Assembly: GCA_049487715.1 (NCBI GenBank)
Contig: CP150584.1
Coordinates: forward strand, 248,001 to 312,000
Direction: 5' to 3'
Length of the DNA: 64,000 nucleotides
Source of the DNA: Pycnococcus provasolii
Lineage: Eukaryota > Chlorophyta > Pseudoscourfieldiophyceae > Pseudoscourfieldiales
Each line of letters begins with the position of its first letter. The stretch's first letter is position 1. The notes under the pieces are model-generated. The model made no database searches. It had not been told where the DNA came from and worked only from the letters and a program-made list of their open reading frames with translations. The position numbers and the translations under genes were made by a program. This document shows, piece by piece, positions 18,414-28,652 of this stretch.

Positions 18414-20510
18414 ATGGAGCGACGCGGAGGTGGTGGTGGTCGCGTGCAGAGAATACAGGAGTTCGCCGCGCATTCCTCTTCCGTCAACTGCGTCAGTCTC
18501 GGACGCCGCAGCGGGCGCGTGTTCGCCACAGGGAGCGACGACAGACGCGTGAACGTGTGGGCACTCGGACACACGAAACCTGTGCTCAGCCTGACGGGTC
18601 ACCAGAGTTCCGTCGAGTGCGTCGCGTTCGACCTCGCGGAGGAGGTGGTGATTGCAGGCGCGAGCGGCGGAACCGTGAAGCTCTGGGACCTTGAGGAAAG
18701 CCGCACGGTGCGCACGCTCACGGGTCATCGAAGCAACTGCCTGTGCGTAGCGTTCCACCCGTTCGGCGAATTCTTCGGCAGTGGGAGTCTTGACACGAAC
18801 GTCAAGGTTTGGGACGTGCGCCGCAAGGGATGCATACACACGTTCAAGGGACACGCGCGTGGCGTTACCGAAGTGCAGTTCAGCCCTGACGGCCGCTGGC
18901 TGCTTTCCGGCGGCGAGGATGGCAGTCTCAAGTTGTGGGACCTGACTGCAGGCAAGCTCATCAAGAGCCTGCCAAGTCACGAGGCGAGTGTGACTGGCAT
19001 ATGCTTTCACCCAAACGAGTACCTGCTCGCAACGGCGTCGACGGATAGAACTGTACGCTTCTGGGACCTCGAGACGTTCGAGCTCGCCGGCCAGGCGGGA
19101 CCGGAGGCGACGGCGATCAAGGCTGCGGCGTTCACACCAACGGGCGACGCGCTGATGGCGGTGTCGAGTGACGCGCTCAAGATGTGGTCGTGGGAGCCTG
19201 AGGTGCTGCTGGACGAGGTTCACCTGGGCTCGAGCGGTATGCCAGGCGGAGGCGGCGGAACGGGAACTTGGACAGGAGCAAAGGTGGCGGACATGTGCGT
19301 CTCGACGGGTGATGGCGGCACGCCTAAGCTGCTCACAGCGTCGTACCATGGAAGCTTCGTTGCCGTGCACGCCATCGATCTGTCGCGTAGAAATGTTGGC
19401 GGAGGAGGAGGTGGCGGAGGCGGCGCGCTCGCTGTGAGCGGTTCGGCTACACCAGTGGCCGCAGCTCCTGGTTACAGGTCCCAGCACCAGCATGTGGCAG
19501 CACCAGCGTCTCGACTGAACTTATCCGGATCAGGCGGCGGACCACCTCACGCAATGCGGCGTTCGTACGAATTCTCAGGAGGAGAAGCGCCGTTGGGATC
19601 TGCACGAGGCTTTGCCGCCGCCTCGGCGGCAGATTCGCCACCGATGGCACAGCCAGCTGCGAAAGGTGGAGGCGTCGTGTCTCCGTTCGCCGACATGAGC
19701 GATCTTCGCGGTGCGGTGGCGAAAGCAGCACGTGGCGGTGAGCCCGAGGCACGAGCTCGGCCGAAGATGATCACGACGAGTACTGAAATGGGCGAGAGCT
19801 TTCAGGGAGTGGTTGCACAGGCTGTAGCTGGCGCCGGGGGCACTACCGCCCAGTCTCGTGGCGCACCCTCGCGCGCGACGGCATCGGACCACGACGGAAG
19901 CCTCAGCTCGATTGAGAACATCACGGCTGATCACGCCTCGTTTATGATGAAGATGAAGATTCGCAAGACGAATTTGCGTGCCATTCAAACCTTCTGGTCG
20001 AAGGGCGACGTGAAGGGTGCCATTGCTGCACTTGCCAAGGCTGGACATGATGACGTGGCACTTGTGCACGACGTTCTGTCTAGTCTGGAGGCGGCGTTCC
20101 GTGCCTCCTCAGACAAGCCGGGGCAAGGCATGACGCTAGAGCACTGCGGTGCACTGCTTCCGTTTGTGGACATGCTCGTTACATCCCAGTCGGGCCGCCC
20201 TGAACGCGACCTTCCTCTGGCGTTGAGTCTAGCTGAGAATTGGCTGACGGCATTTGCCGAGCTCGTTCGATCCGTTTTGCTGCGTCATGCCGCGGAGGAG
20301 GCGCGTCGTGCATCTGACCCGCGTCCTCAAGGTGCGATTGACTTTTCTTTCGAAGAGCGCGTGGACAAGTGTCGTCTTGCACGCGACGGTTTCCGTCGCA
20401 TTCGTGACAGCGTGCTTCGTCTAGGGGACAGTCGCGGCGCCGCAGACTACATCTCTCGCGCATCAAGGCTGGCGACGGCGATCGACGCCCAGCTAGGTGA
20501 CATTTACTGA
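18414..20510 (+). CDS. KATNB1: Katanin p80 (KATNB1) microtubule-severing subunit
   Basis: 698 residues from ATG 18414; the open frame starts earlier at 18276 but without support. Six WD40 repeats lie at about 10-300 (HQSSVECVAFDLAEEVVIAG, GGTVKLWDLEESRTVRTLTG, HPNEYLLATASTDRTVRFWD). A Gly/Ser/Ala-rich linker leads to the con80 domain at the C-terminus (about 535-698), containing KIRKTNLRAIQTFWSKGDVK. The con80 helical domain binds the p60 AAA ATPase and microtubules. Katanin severs microtubules in mitosis and at flagellar bases. Divergent from the cNMP/TRAF gene, with about 385 bases between starts. Confidence 0.93.
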   Translation: MERRGGGGGRVQRIQEFAAHSSSVNCVSLGRRSGRVFATGSDDRRVNVWALGHTKPVLSLTGHQSSVECVAFDLAEEVVIAGASGGTVKLWDLEESRTVRTLTGHRSNCLCVAFHPFGEFFGSGSLDTNVKVWDVRRKGCIHTFKGHARGVTEVQFSPDGRWLLSGGEDGSLKLWDLTAGKLIKSLPSHEASVTGICFHPNEYLLATASTDRTVRFWDLETFELAGQAGPEATAIKAAAFTPTGDALMAVSSDALKMWSWEPEVLLDEVHLGSSGMPGGGGGTGTWTGAKVADMCVSTGDGGTPKLLTASYHGSFVAVHAIDLSRRNVGGGGGGGGGALAVSGSATPVAAAPGYRSQHQHVAAPASRLNLSGSGGGPPHAMRRSYEFSGGEAPLGSARGFAAASAADSPPMAQPAAKGGGVVSPFADMSDLRGAVAKAARGGEPEARARPKMITTSTEMGESFQGVVAQAVAGAGGTTAQSRGAPSRATASDHDGSLSSIENITADHASFMMKMKIRKTNLRAIQTFWSKGDVKGAIAALAKAGHDDVALVHDVLSSLEAAFRASSDKPGQGMTLEHCGALLPFVDMLVTSQSGRPERDLPLALSLAENWLTAFAELVRSVLLRHAAEEARRASDPRPQGAIDFSFEERVDKCRLARDGFRRIRDSVLRLGDSRGAADYISRASRLATAIDAQLGDIY

Positions 20511-21387
20511 TTTAAAATAGACTATGAATACATACATGCATATGCATAGTACGGTACTGTTGTATGCACTCCAAGGAGGCCATCCAGCCTGGTTTACCTA
20601 TTGGGTGGTTTCGGTGTTAGTTTCGGTGTTTGGTTGGGTCAGTTAGTTGGGGGTTTGAGCCAGGCGGCTGGGGGGCACGAGTGCAGGACTGCAGGAGGGG
20701 CGAGGGCCGAGGGCTGAAGTTTTAGAAAACAAGAACAAAATGGTCGGAGAAACGCTCTCTGCGCCTAGCCATTTTAAATTGGGTAGTTGGAATTGGTAGC
20801 CTGGCAGCCTGGTAGGGGGGGGGGGATACCGCCTCCCCGCCTTCCCCAAACCACACCAAAACCAAACCAAACCTTGAGGGAGTCTACGTCACCAACAGAG
20901 TACTAAAATGGTCAGGTTGTGGACATGACATGACGATGGACGTTGGAATCCTGAATCCTCCCTGTGATGGCGCCATAGGACCGATGCAAGGACATCCCAA
21001 GGAGTCAAGGAGTGCTTCCCAATCGCCTTGCTAATAAAACCAAATGGCAATTTCCTTCTTTAAAAGGACCTTGCTCATCTGCCTCATCATGGCCCTCCTT
21101 CCCTTCCCCTCAGGTGGTGCCAGGCACACGCCACAGGGGCCGCACAGCACGACAGCAGGCGTGGGAAGTGGGATGTCGTCAACGCGACGAGGCCCTTTGG
21201 CGAATTCTTGCTCATCGCCGATCCTCCTCCCTTACCTTTCTAGCGGGTGACAGCGGGAGCGGGTGGGTGGCCCCTCTCCCCCTCCCCAAGGAGCGGCCTC
21301 CCCTCCCCTCCCCTCGCCCTCGTCGCCCTCGTCGCCCCTCGCCCTTCATTCTGCACCCGCGCCTCCTCGCGCTTCTCCTCGCGCACC
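20511..21387. other. Gene-free interval
   Basis: No supported gene. It contains GT-rich simple sequence near 20600-20650, an 11-base G run at about 20815-20825, and a pyrimidine-rich stretch at 21260-21380 just before the EF-hand gene, likely its core promoter and leader. Confidence 0.6.
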
Positions 21388-24114
21388 ATGGCGAACGAAG
21401 TGTCCGAAACCTCAGTCAAGTTCACGGACGCCGAAGAATACGTCGAGCCTGACCCGGAGAAGAAGAAGAAGATGAACCGAACCATGACTATTTCTGATAC
21501 CGACCCCCTCGCGCGCGAGTTCTGGGAGATTAACCCCAAGGTAGGTTGCCTTCGGCGAAGATCCGTCTGAAGCTGGCTTAAGAGGCCTCGAGGTGTTTGT
21601 GTCTTGCGGTTTGTACTGGCTCCAGTGCTCCACCTCGTGTTTCGTGCTTCTTTTCTTTTTGCTTTTTCCTCTCTTGCAGAACTTAGTCTGTGACCTTGCT
21701 TTGTCTGTGGGAGGTTTTTGCACTTGAGAGAAGGGGAAGAAGCCAAGAGACACAGCTTAACGAAGGAAAAAACAACAACCACAGCAACAAACAACTTACA
21801 TAAAAAACCCACTTCACAAAAAAACTATGAAAATAAACAGGGTGTTTACATCCCAGCGCTGTTCGGATCATCCGGAGGATCCGGAGAGGTTGGCCAGAAG
21901 ATCCGCGCAATGGATGTGGACGGTGACGGATACCTCAACAAGTCTGAGTTCCGTAACTCGATCGTCAAGCTCATCAAAAAGACTACGCAAACCAACCAAC
22001 TGAAAAAGGCCGTGATCGCGCTCGTTGTTCTCCTCATCCTGATGTCAGTCATGATTGTGGGAATGGTGACGGTGGTGATTGTGAGCGTGAAGGACACCTC
22101 CACAAACGAGGATGGCGTCATGCGTGCCAAGCCGCAAGGAACGGGCGAGGATCTTGGAAGGGTCGTGGCAGTTGCGCGCAAGAAGGAGGCTGTTTCTATG
22201 TCAAGCTGCATGAACGACGAGTACTTTGACGAGCTGCAGGAGTTCAAGATCAGCCAGAACCTTGCTAAGCTGAGCATTAAAGTGGATGGATTTGCTCGCG
22301 TGCCCAAGGCTGGTTCCATGTACGGAACGGTGGTCGTGCTCCTTACCCCTGTTGGACGCATCACACTGGATGGCAAGATCCTCGAGTTCAACTCAGACGT
22401 CGGCGACATCTTCGCGGACGCTGGATTGGCGGTGGCTGGCTCTGGACGACGTCTTGCGAGCGTGTTCGAGCTTGCGGCGATCCTCGACCGCATTCCCATG
22501 GGAGAGTATGGCTGCTACAACGCGAAGGAGCAAGGGCCGCCACCGTCATTCCCGCGCCGCTTCGTGGCGGAACAGGAGGTGTACCAGCCTTGCGTTGTAC
22601 ATAAGGCGTCGAACCCGATTTGGTCGTTCAACAATCCAATTCTTGGCATGGCGATGGATGGAGACGCGGTTGGACAAAAGAACCTGTGCTCACAGATGAA
22701 TGACGACAGCAAACCAGAAACGACCACAACCTTGATTGACGGCCAGGAGATGATGGTGGGATACGAGCGCGAGTACGTCGACTTGGACAAACAATTTTCA
22801 CGCAGCGAGTTCTACTTGCCTGCGCGCTCGCGTACTCACAAGCTCGTGCGGATCACGAACCATGCCACCAAGACGGCGGTAACCTTCATGGCGCCGGCGG
22901 TGAACGACACAATCACGGACATGTCTGTAGGATTCTTCTGCCAGACGGCGGAACCGTCCAAGGCAGTGCCGGGTGTCATAATCACGGACATTCGCGAGCA
23001 GAAGGAGAGCATCTCTTTCAAGGAATCGACGAAGGATGGAAAGACAGGATTGCGCACTCGGCATTTTGATCTGTCATCCTATGGCGGCCTTGTGCTGTCG
23101 CGCCTGACGGACGTCGAGACGTCCAAGGATGAGTTCAAGATGCACAGTATTACTTCGGTTGACACGATGAAGAAAGCCACCTTGCAGCACATCAAGATCA
23201 ACAAGCTTGACGACATGAGCGCCACGGGTGCTGCGCCGTTCCCGGTGGGTATTTTTGACGTGCCAGGCAACTGCCACACCGATGGCGCAGGCAAGATCAA
23301 CCTCGGTAATGCCATCCTGACCGAGGCGCCGTTCGTAGATGCCGATACTGCCCTCATTTCTCGTATGAACTACCAGATCAGCGCAGGCTTGCGCAACGCC
23401 ACATCGTTGAAGCGTACGACTGTCCGCGTTGCGAGCAGCACCGGGCGCAACCCCGAGGGTTCGAAGGCTTGGCTTACGCAGGATGTTCCTGTGGAGGAGC
23501 CAGACTATCGCCGCAAACTATTGGCACTTACGTCTCACTGCTCGGGCGATGTGCAAAACAAAACGTACAGCGTGCCTAGCCCGCTGAATTTGCAGGTGGG
23601 TGCGCGATTTGCGGACTCAAAGTTGTGCCAAGTGCAGATGGACATGATGCTCGATTCGTTTGAGGTGTCAAGCGCACCTGGGCTGAAGGTTGAAGGAAAC
23701 ATCTACATGGACTGGAACGCTGAGGACTTTAAGGAAGGCTGGGATGCTGCGTCGTGCGTCAAGGTGACCTCCGACATGACCGTGTGGCCCTACAATATCA
23801 AGCTTGACGGGGTCACGCAGTGCATGAGCGGAGGCGAGGAAAAAGACGCGAATCGCTGCCTTCGTCCGTACCTGCTCTTCTCTCAGCCCGTGCGCGCGGA
23901 CATGGGCTCGAAGGGCGGAGTTGACGGAAGTATGAACGTGAAGTTTTACCTTCCCGGGACAGAATGCGACGGCATGAGCGTGTTTACGTACTTCGAGGGC
24001 GAGGTGAAGTACGCCCCTTGTGCCTTCTGCAAGATGATCACAGACTACGTCGTGCGTGAAATTCAGAACCCGACGTGGACCAACCCGGGCTTCAAGATTA
24101 TGAGTACGTTTTGA
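21388..24114 (+). CDS. EF-hand single-pass membrane protein with large extracytoplasmic domain (one intron)
   Basis: Coding exons 21388-21540 and 21841-24114 (808 residues) with a 300-base GT..AG intron (GTAGGT ... AACAG), phase 0. Exon 1 encodes an acidic/Lys-rich cytoplasmic tail. Exon 2 opens with an EF-hand loop (DVDGDGYLNKSEF), then a hydrophobic helix (KAVIALVVLLILMSVMIVGM). About 680 residues of mixed beta-type sequence follow. A second possible acceptor at 21680 leads quickly to a stop, so I prefer 21840. The layout suggests a calcium-responsive surface or endomembrane protein. No named family recognised. Confidence 0.75.
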
Positions 24115-24358
24115 TGCATTGGAAGGAACCTGAGGTGGAGTGCTGGACGAACGTATCGTAGTGGAATAAAGTGGGTGGGATGAGTCAGAGTGTTACAGCA
24201 CAAGTTACTTGTGACCTTTTTCGTGAAGCCTCGCCTTTGCCTTTCCCGAGGGCGACCAACGGGCGACTGAAGGGGCTCAAGCTGTCGCCTCGGGACCCTT
24301 CCACCTTTCTCCCCTATTATGGGCCCGTGATGCGCCGTGGTGCGGAGGGCCCGTTGGC

Positions 24359-24460
24359 TCGGGTTAGGGTTAGGGCTAGGGCTCGGGTTAGGTAGACCTC
24401 CCCAGGCAGTGGTGGGCGTTGCGTGGGGATCCTCGAACCGGGCCCTAGGGTTAGGGCCCG
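24359..24460 (+). repeat. Degenerate TTAGGG-like repeats upstream of a gene
   Basis: GGGTTAGGGTTAGGGCTAGG-type units at 24359-24392, and a near-palindromic block at 24441-24460 (GGCCCTAGGGTTAGGGCCCG). Both lie within 200 bases upstream of the ATG at 24556. They could be promoter elements or seeded telomeric sequence. Confidence 0.7.
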
Positions 24461-24555
24461 AACCGTAGAGTAAGTCGGGTTGCCTTGGCGAACCGGGCCC
24501 CTTCCTTCCAGCTTTCCTGTCCTGTCCTGTGTTCTGTGTCCGCCCTCCGCCTCCC

Positions 24556-25398
24556 ATGGAGCCTTCTTTCCGCCTCGGCTCGTCCGCGTCGCACACGGCG
24601 GGTGCGACTCCAGGGCAGAACCAGGGAACGGCGGGGGCGACGACGGGACCAGTGCAAGACTTTATTGCTGCTCTACGGCAAAGCTCTTCAGGGCAGCGGA
24701 CACCTGGGGCTGTTCCTGGGGTGGCCGCTTCTGGGGTGGCCGCGGCGTCGGCGACTCCTCCGGCCAACCGTGGTGGTGGCGGTGGTGGCGGTGGTGGCGG
24801 TGTTCCTGGTAACGAGCAAGTCGATGACGAGACTCGCAATGTTACGCAGCTCATGGGTCTTTCGATCATGATTAACCCGTCAAGGCAGGAGTGCTTCACC
24901 ACGCACGGGCCGGCGGCGACGGCGCGTGTGTGGGGAGGACTCGCTTCGTCTGTGCTCGACGAAATGCCGCACTTGAACGCAAGGTTCGCAGTGCTCGCGC
25001 TGGCAATGTTGCAACCACACCCACGCGCCGACACTTCCTTCGTTAACAACGCGCCGCAAGCACTTCGAAAGCTTATGAAAGCCATGGTGGGAAGGTGGAT
25101 GGGAGATAATGTTCTTGCCGTGAACAACACGGAGGAACTACCCTCGCACGTCAACATTGAGGAGTATAACCACATTGACGAAGAGCTCTCCGCGGCCGTA
25201 TTCGCCATGCTCGTTATCGAGTACTACGGCAACAAGAAGGATGCGCTCGTCTCTATGCTTATGGATGCGCACTCGGACGAGGTGTACTGGACAAAGCAAA
25301 ACGCGGTGCAGACGGTGCTCGACGCGATAGACGAAGACGAAAGTTTCTTCGCAGTGTCGCTACAGAATGCGCAAAGCGCTCGACCTGCCATAAGATAA
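24556..25398 (+). CDS. Unknown protein with disordered Gly-rich N-terminus
   Basis: 280 residues from ATG 24556. The first 90 residues are Gly/Ala/Thr/Pro-rich and contain a Gly10 run. The rest looks folded and helical (residues about 95-270), with QLMGLSIMINPSRQECF, LNARFAVLALAMLQPHP and LSAAVFAMLVIEYYGNK. No known domain recognised. It ends convergent to the GNL3-like gene, about 66 bases from its stop. Probably a soluble protein; function unknown. Confidence 0.55.
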   Translation: MEPSFRLGSSASHTAGATPGQNQGTAGATTGPVQDFIAALRQSSSGQRTPGAVPGVAASGVAAASATPPANRGGGGGGGGGGVPGNEQVDDETRNVTQLMGLSIMINPSRQECFTTHGPAATARVWGGLASSVLDEMPHLNARFAVLALAMLQPHPRADTSFVNNAPQALRKLMKAMVGRWMGDNVLAVNNTEELPSHVNIEEYNHIDEELSAAVFAMLVIEYYGNKKDALVSMLMDAHSDEVYWTKQNAVQTVLDAIDEDESFFAVSLQNAQSARPAIR

Positions 25399-25464
25399 TA
25401 CGTGTAGCTGATGAATATGTTGTATTTAGAATGAGAGTTTACACGGCGAACAATGTGCTGGCTT

Positions 25465-27297
25465 TTAGAAAGTGTAATCCTCGCCGCCTCCGCCAGCTGC
25501 GGTGACTGCCGCTGCCGCTGCCGCGGCGGAGGCTCCACGCTCCTTCTTCGCACGTTTGCGCGCTTTCTTTGCAAGTCTTGGATCATATTGATCGGAGTTG
25601 GAGTACAACAGGTCCGCCTGACGCGCCGAAGCTGCGGCTGCCATCTTCCCGGCCTCCGCTGCTCGTGCATCTTCCTGCAATTCAGCGAATTCGTCGTCGT
25701 CCATCTCCTCCACGTCCTCCACGTCCTCCTCTTCGTCGTCTTCCATGCCATCTTCGTCGTCCATATCACCAGCCGCCTCACCGCCCTTTACCAGAACGGC
25801 ATCCCCGCTTTCCTCGAGAACCTCGAGTACGGCCGCCCGCTCACCTGCGTAAGCAGCCTCGAGAGCAAAGTCTTGCCCCCACCCTGCCACCACCGCAGCC
25901 TCAGCTACTGCATCGGCGCCTGGCCGGCTCTTCGGCGGCATCGTGTAGTACGGCAACGCACCACTTCCCCAGTCGCCGAGCACGAGACGCGCCGCGGCTG
26001 TTCTGTCTGGAACGCCACCACGGCGAAGCTTGCCTCTCGCACGCGCAACTGCGCCGAGGAACGCTTCGACGTGCGCCGCTTCGTCATCCGTCGCCGCGGC
26101 GTAGTCTGGAAGGTTGTAATGCCGCATGAGCTGAAGCTTGGGACACCTCGCGATCACCTCTTTGACAGCCGTGCTAGGGTCAGTGAGCCTGTCATACCGC
26201 ACCGCACCGTGAAGAACTCCGGCGTTCTTCGCAAACACGACACCCGGCGAGTCGAGCAGTGTGACATTCTTGTCCAGGTGAATTTCCTGCGCGTGGCGTG
26301 TAACGCCGGCAACGTTTCCCACCTGCGCGACGCGCGATCGCTTCAGCGAGTTGATGAGCGACGACTTGCCCACGTTGGGCATGCCAACAACACCGACGGT
26401 GATGGCCGCCTTTGCAGCAGCACTGCCCTTGTTGACGCCTCTGCGCCTCGCGTAGTTCTTGAGCAGCTGAAGCAGCGTATCCACGCCGAGTGCCGCGCTC
26501 GTGCCCGCGCCGTCGGCATCGGCAGATGACTTGTCACTGCCGCTGCTACCTCCGCCGCGCTTTCTTTTGTCACCTGGCGCACGTTTCGACGCCGCGGCAA
26601 GCTTCCCCGCCTGTTCCTGCGTGTTGCACTTGAAGGCGATGGATGGTAGTTCCTCGCGCAGATACTTGAGCCACGCTTCCGCCGCTTCGCGGGGCACGAG
26701 GTCCACCTTGTTGAGCACAAGGATGACGCGTTTGTTAGGGTTGGCTCGAATGACAAACCTCTCAACGTCAGCACAACGGCACGCGACGGGGTCGCGCGCG
26801 TCGAGAACGTGCAGGACGACGTCCGACGCCTCGACGACGCGCACGAACTCCTTGTAGAACGCACGTCGACTCCGGTCTGTGTCCGCGTCTCCCTGCGACT
26901 GCCTAGCAAGCATGCTTCCCGCCGCCTCGGACGCTTCGTATCTGCTCGCTGATGCTGCCGCCGCAGCGGCGAGCTGCTGTTCCGAGCTTGCGGCGAGAGC
27001 CGCCGTGGCTGGGTGCGGAATGTTCTGCTGCGCCATGCTTTTCAGCTCCTGTTCGCGTTCTCTCATGGCGTTTCGCGCTCTTTCCACCTGCGTGACGAAC
27101 TGTTCTTTGAACGGGTAGTTGGCTGGCACTCCCGGGTCCTTTCTGATGATGTGTTCTTTTTTTTGCGTGGGTTTTCGGCGCAGTTCTTTCGCTTTTTTCT
27201 TGTGGTGTTCGCGTACTTTCTTCATGATTTTGTACTTGGTTCTCAGCGAGGTCCGCTTCGAGCGCGACTTCGTCGAGGACTTCGCACCGATCGCCAT
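25465..27297 (-). CDS. GNL3: Nucleostemin/GNL3-type nucleolar GTPase
   Basis: 610 residues from ATG 27297. The N-terminus is a Lys/Arg-rich GN3L/Grn1 region (KYKIMKKVREHHKKKAKEL). The GTPase is circularly permuted: G4 (LVLNKVDLVP) precedes G1 (GMPNVGKSSLINSL), then VTRHAQE (G2) and LLDSPGVV (G3), the order of the YlqF/Nug family. These proteins act in 60S subunit maturation in the nucleolus. An acidic insertion (DEDGMEDDEEEDVEDVEEMD) and a basic tail end the protein. It is divergent from IMP3, another ribosome-biogenesis gene, with telomere-like repeats in the 379-base gap. Confidence 0.92.
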   Translation of the reverse strand: MAIGAKSSTKSRSKRTSLRTKYKIMKKVREHHKKKAKELRRKPTQKKEHIIRKDPGVPANYPFKEQFVTQVERARNAMREREQELKSMAQQNIPHPATAALAASSEQQLAAAAAASASRYEASEAAGSMLARQSQGDADTDRSRRAFYKEFVRVVEASDVVLHVLDARDPVACRCADVERFVIRANPNKRVILVLNKVDLVPREAAEAWLKYLREELPSIAFKCNTQEQAGKLAAASKRAPGDKRKRGGGSSGSDKSSADADGAGTSAALGVDTLLQLLKNYARRRGVNKGSAAAKAAITVGVVGMPNVGKSSLINSLKRSRVAQVGNVAGVTRHAQEIHLDKNVTLLDSPGVVFAKNAGVLHGAVRYDRLTDPSTAVKEVIARCPKLQLMRHYNLPDYAAATDDEAAHVEAFLGAVARARGKLRRGGVPDRTAAARLVLGDWGSGALPYYTMPPKSRPGADAVAEAAVVAGWGQDFALEAAYAGERAAVLEVLEESGDAVLVKGGEAAGDMDDEDGMEDDEEEDVEDVEEMDDDEFAELQEDARAAEAGKMAAAASARQADLLYSNSDQYDPRLAKKARKRAKKERGASAAAAAAAVTAAGGGGEDYTF

Positions 27298-27533
27298 AAT
27301 TGGATGATTCGCCTCGTGGAGCTTATTCTTATTGGTAGGAGTGAGAAGAGAAGAGACGGACGACTTGTGTGAGACGAACGACAACGAGTGCGAGTGCGCG
27401 TGGTGGGACTGGGACGGGGCCGGGGCAGAGGGGCCGAGGGGGAGGGGAGCAGAACAAGAACAGAACAGGGAGCGCCGCCACCCCCGGGCACCGGGCTCCT
27501 CGGTCCTCTGGCGACGCAACACAACAGGGATCC

Positions 27534-27557
27534 GGTTAGGGTTTGGGTTAGGGTTAG
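27534..27557 (+). promoter_or_regulatory. Telo-box-like repeats between GNL3 and IMP3
   Basis: GGTTAGGGTTTGGGTTAGGG-type sequence between two divergent ribosome-biogenesis genes. Position and gene class match the telo-box promoter element of plants. Role here is inference. Confidence 0.5.
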
Positions 27558-27676
27558 CTAACTTAGGCCGGGCCCGGGGGGGTCCGAGTGGTGGGGCGGC
27601 GGCGGCGCCCTATTCCTTAGTCCTTTGGGAGGGAACCGGCTCTTGTTTTCCTGCTGGTGCAGGTGCTATCCCAGAG

Positions 27677-28548
27677 ATGCGTAAGCTGCGCCACCACGAG
27701 CAGCGCTTGCTCCGCCACGTCGACTTCAGCACGTATGCGTCTGAGGCCGGCTCCAAGCAGGGACATAGCCACCGCGAAGCCGCGGTGTTACGGCGCTTCC
27801 ACATCACGAACCGCAACGACTACACGCGCTACAACCGCGTCGTCGGACTCGTCACCAAGCTCTCGAGCATGCTGCGCGACCTCGACAGAGACTCACCCGC
27901 GCGCGTCGAAATGACAAACGCCCTGCTCGATAAACTGTACGCCATGGGCATACTCACGACGAGAAAGTCGCTCGTGCAGTGCGCGAAACTGTCAACCGCC
28001 TCGTTCGTACGCAGAAGACTCGCCGTCGTCATGGTGCGCCTGAAAATGGCGGAGAACCTGAGAGAAGCGACAGAATTCATCGAACAGGTACGACCACGAA
28101 ATTCTGACTTCTTCTTTGTTTTGTTTTGTTTTGTTTTGTTTTGTCTTGCGTATGGCAAATTTACAGTACACCGGCGTTTTGCGTATAGTCAGCCATGTGT
28201 TTGATAATTTGCAAGAATATAGTTTAAGGCTTCTTTTACGACTTCGGAGCCGTCCAGGTTTACGGGGTGAGCGCACGATATTAGAAACTGCACTCTCTGT
28301 TGAGCGACCCTGGTGACATACCAACGACTTTCAAGTGAACATAACACTTCTAACGCGTTCCCAAAAAACACAAAAAAAAAAACCAAAACCAACAGGGTCA
28401 CGTGCGCATTGGTCCGACGGTCGTGTCGGAGCCCGCGTACCACGTAAGTCGCAACGAGGAGGACTTTGTCACATGGAGGGACGATTCGAAGATACGACGC
28501 AAGGTTGCCAAGTACAACGACCGTCTAGACGACGCGGAATTGTTGTAG
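27677..28548 (+). CDS. IMP3: IMP3, U3 snoRNP protein (one intron)
   Basis: Coding exons 27677-28087 and 28396-28548 (187 residues, close to the usual length). The protein starts [17 protein letters not shown] and has the S4-type RNA-binding region ([20 protein letters not shown], then [19 protein letters not shown]). Exon 2 encodes [20 protein letters not shown] and ends DDAELL. The 308-base intron (GTACGA ... CAACAG) has a GTTTT run near its 5' side and an A-rich tract before the acceptor. Imp3 docks the U3 snoRNA on the 5' ETS of pre-rRNA in the SSU processome. TGTAA follows at 28574. Confidence 0.93.
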
Positions 28549-28652
28549 CTGTAGTTTTATGTGTGTGCGCGCTTGTAATTTAAAAAATCTTTCGTCTTTT
28601 GGTTTACTTTCTTTTTTTTTCTTCAAAATCCCGCTACGTCATGACCTGTCTA

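Noticed and set aside
27332-27676. Upstream extension of IMP3
   Set aside because: Pro/Gly/Arg-rich and contains the telomere-like repeats; IMP3 proteins begin at MRKL.
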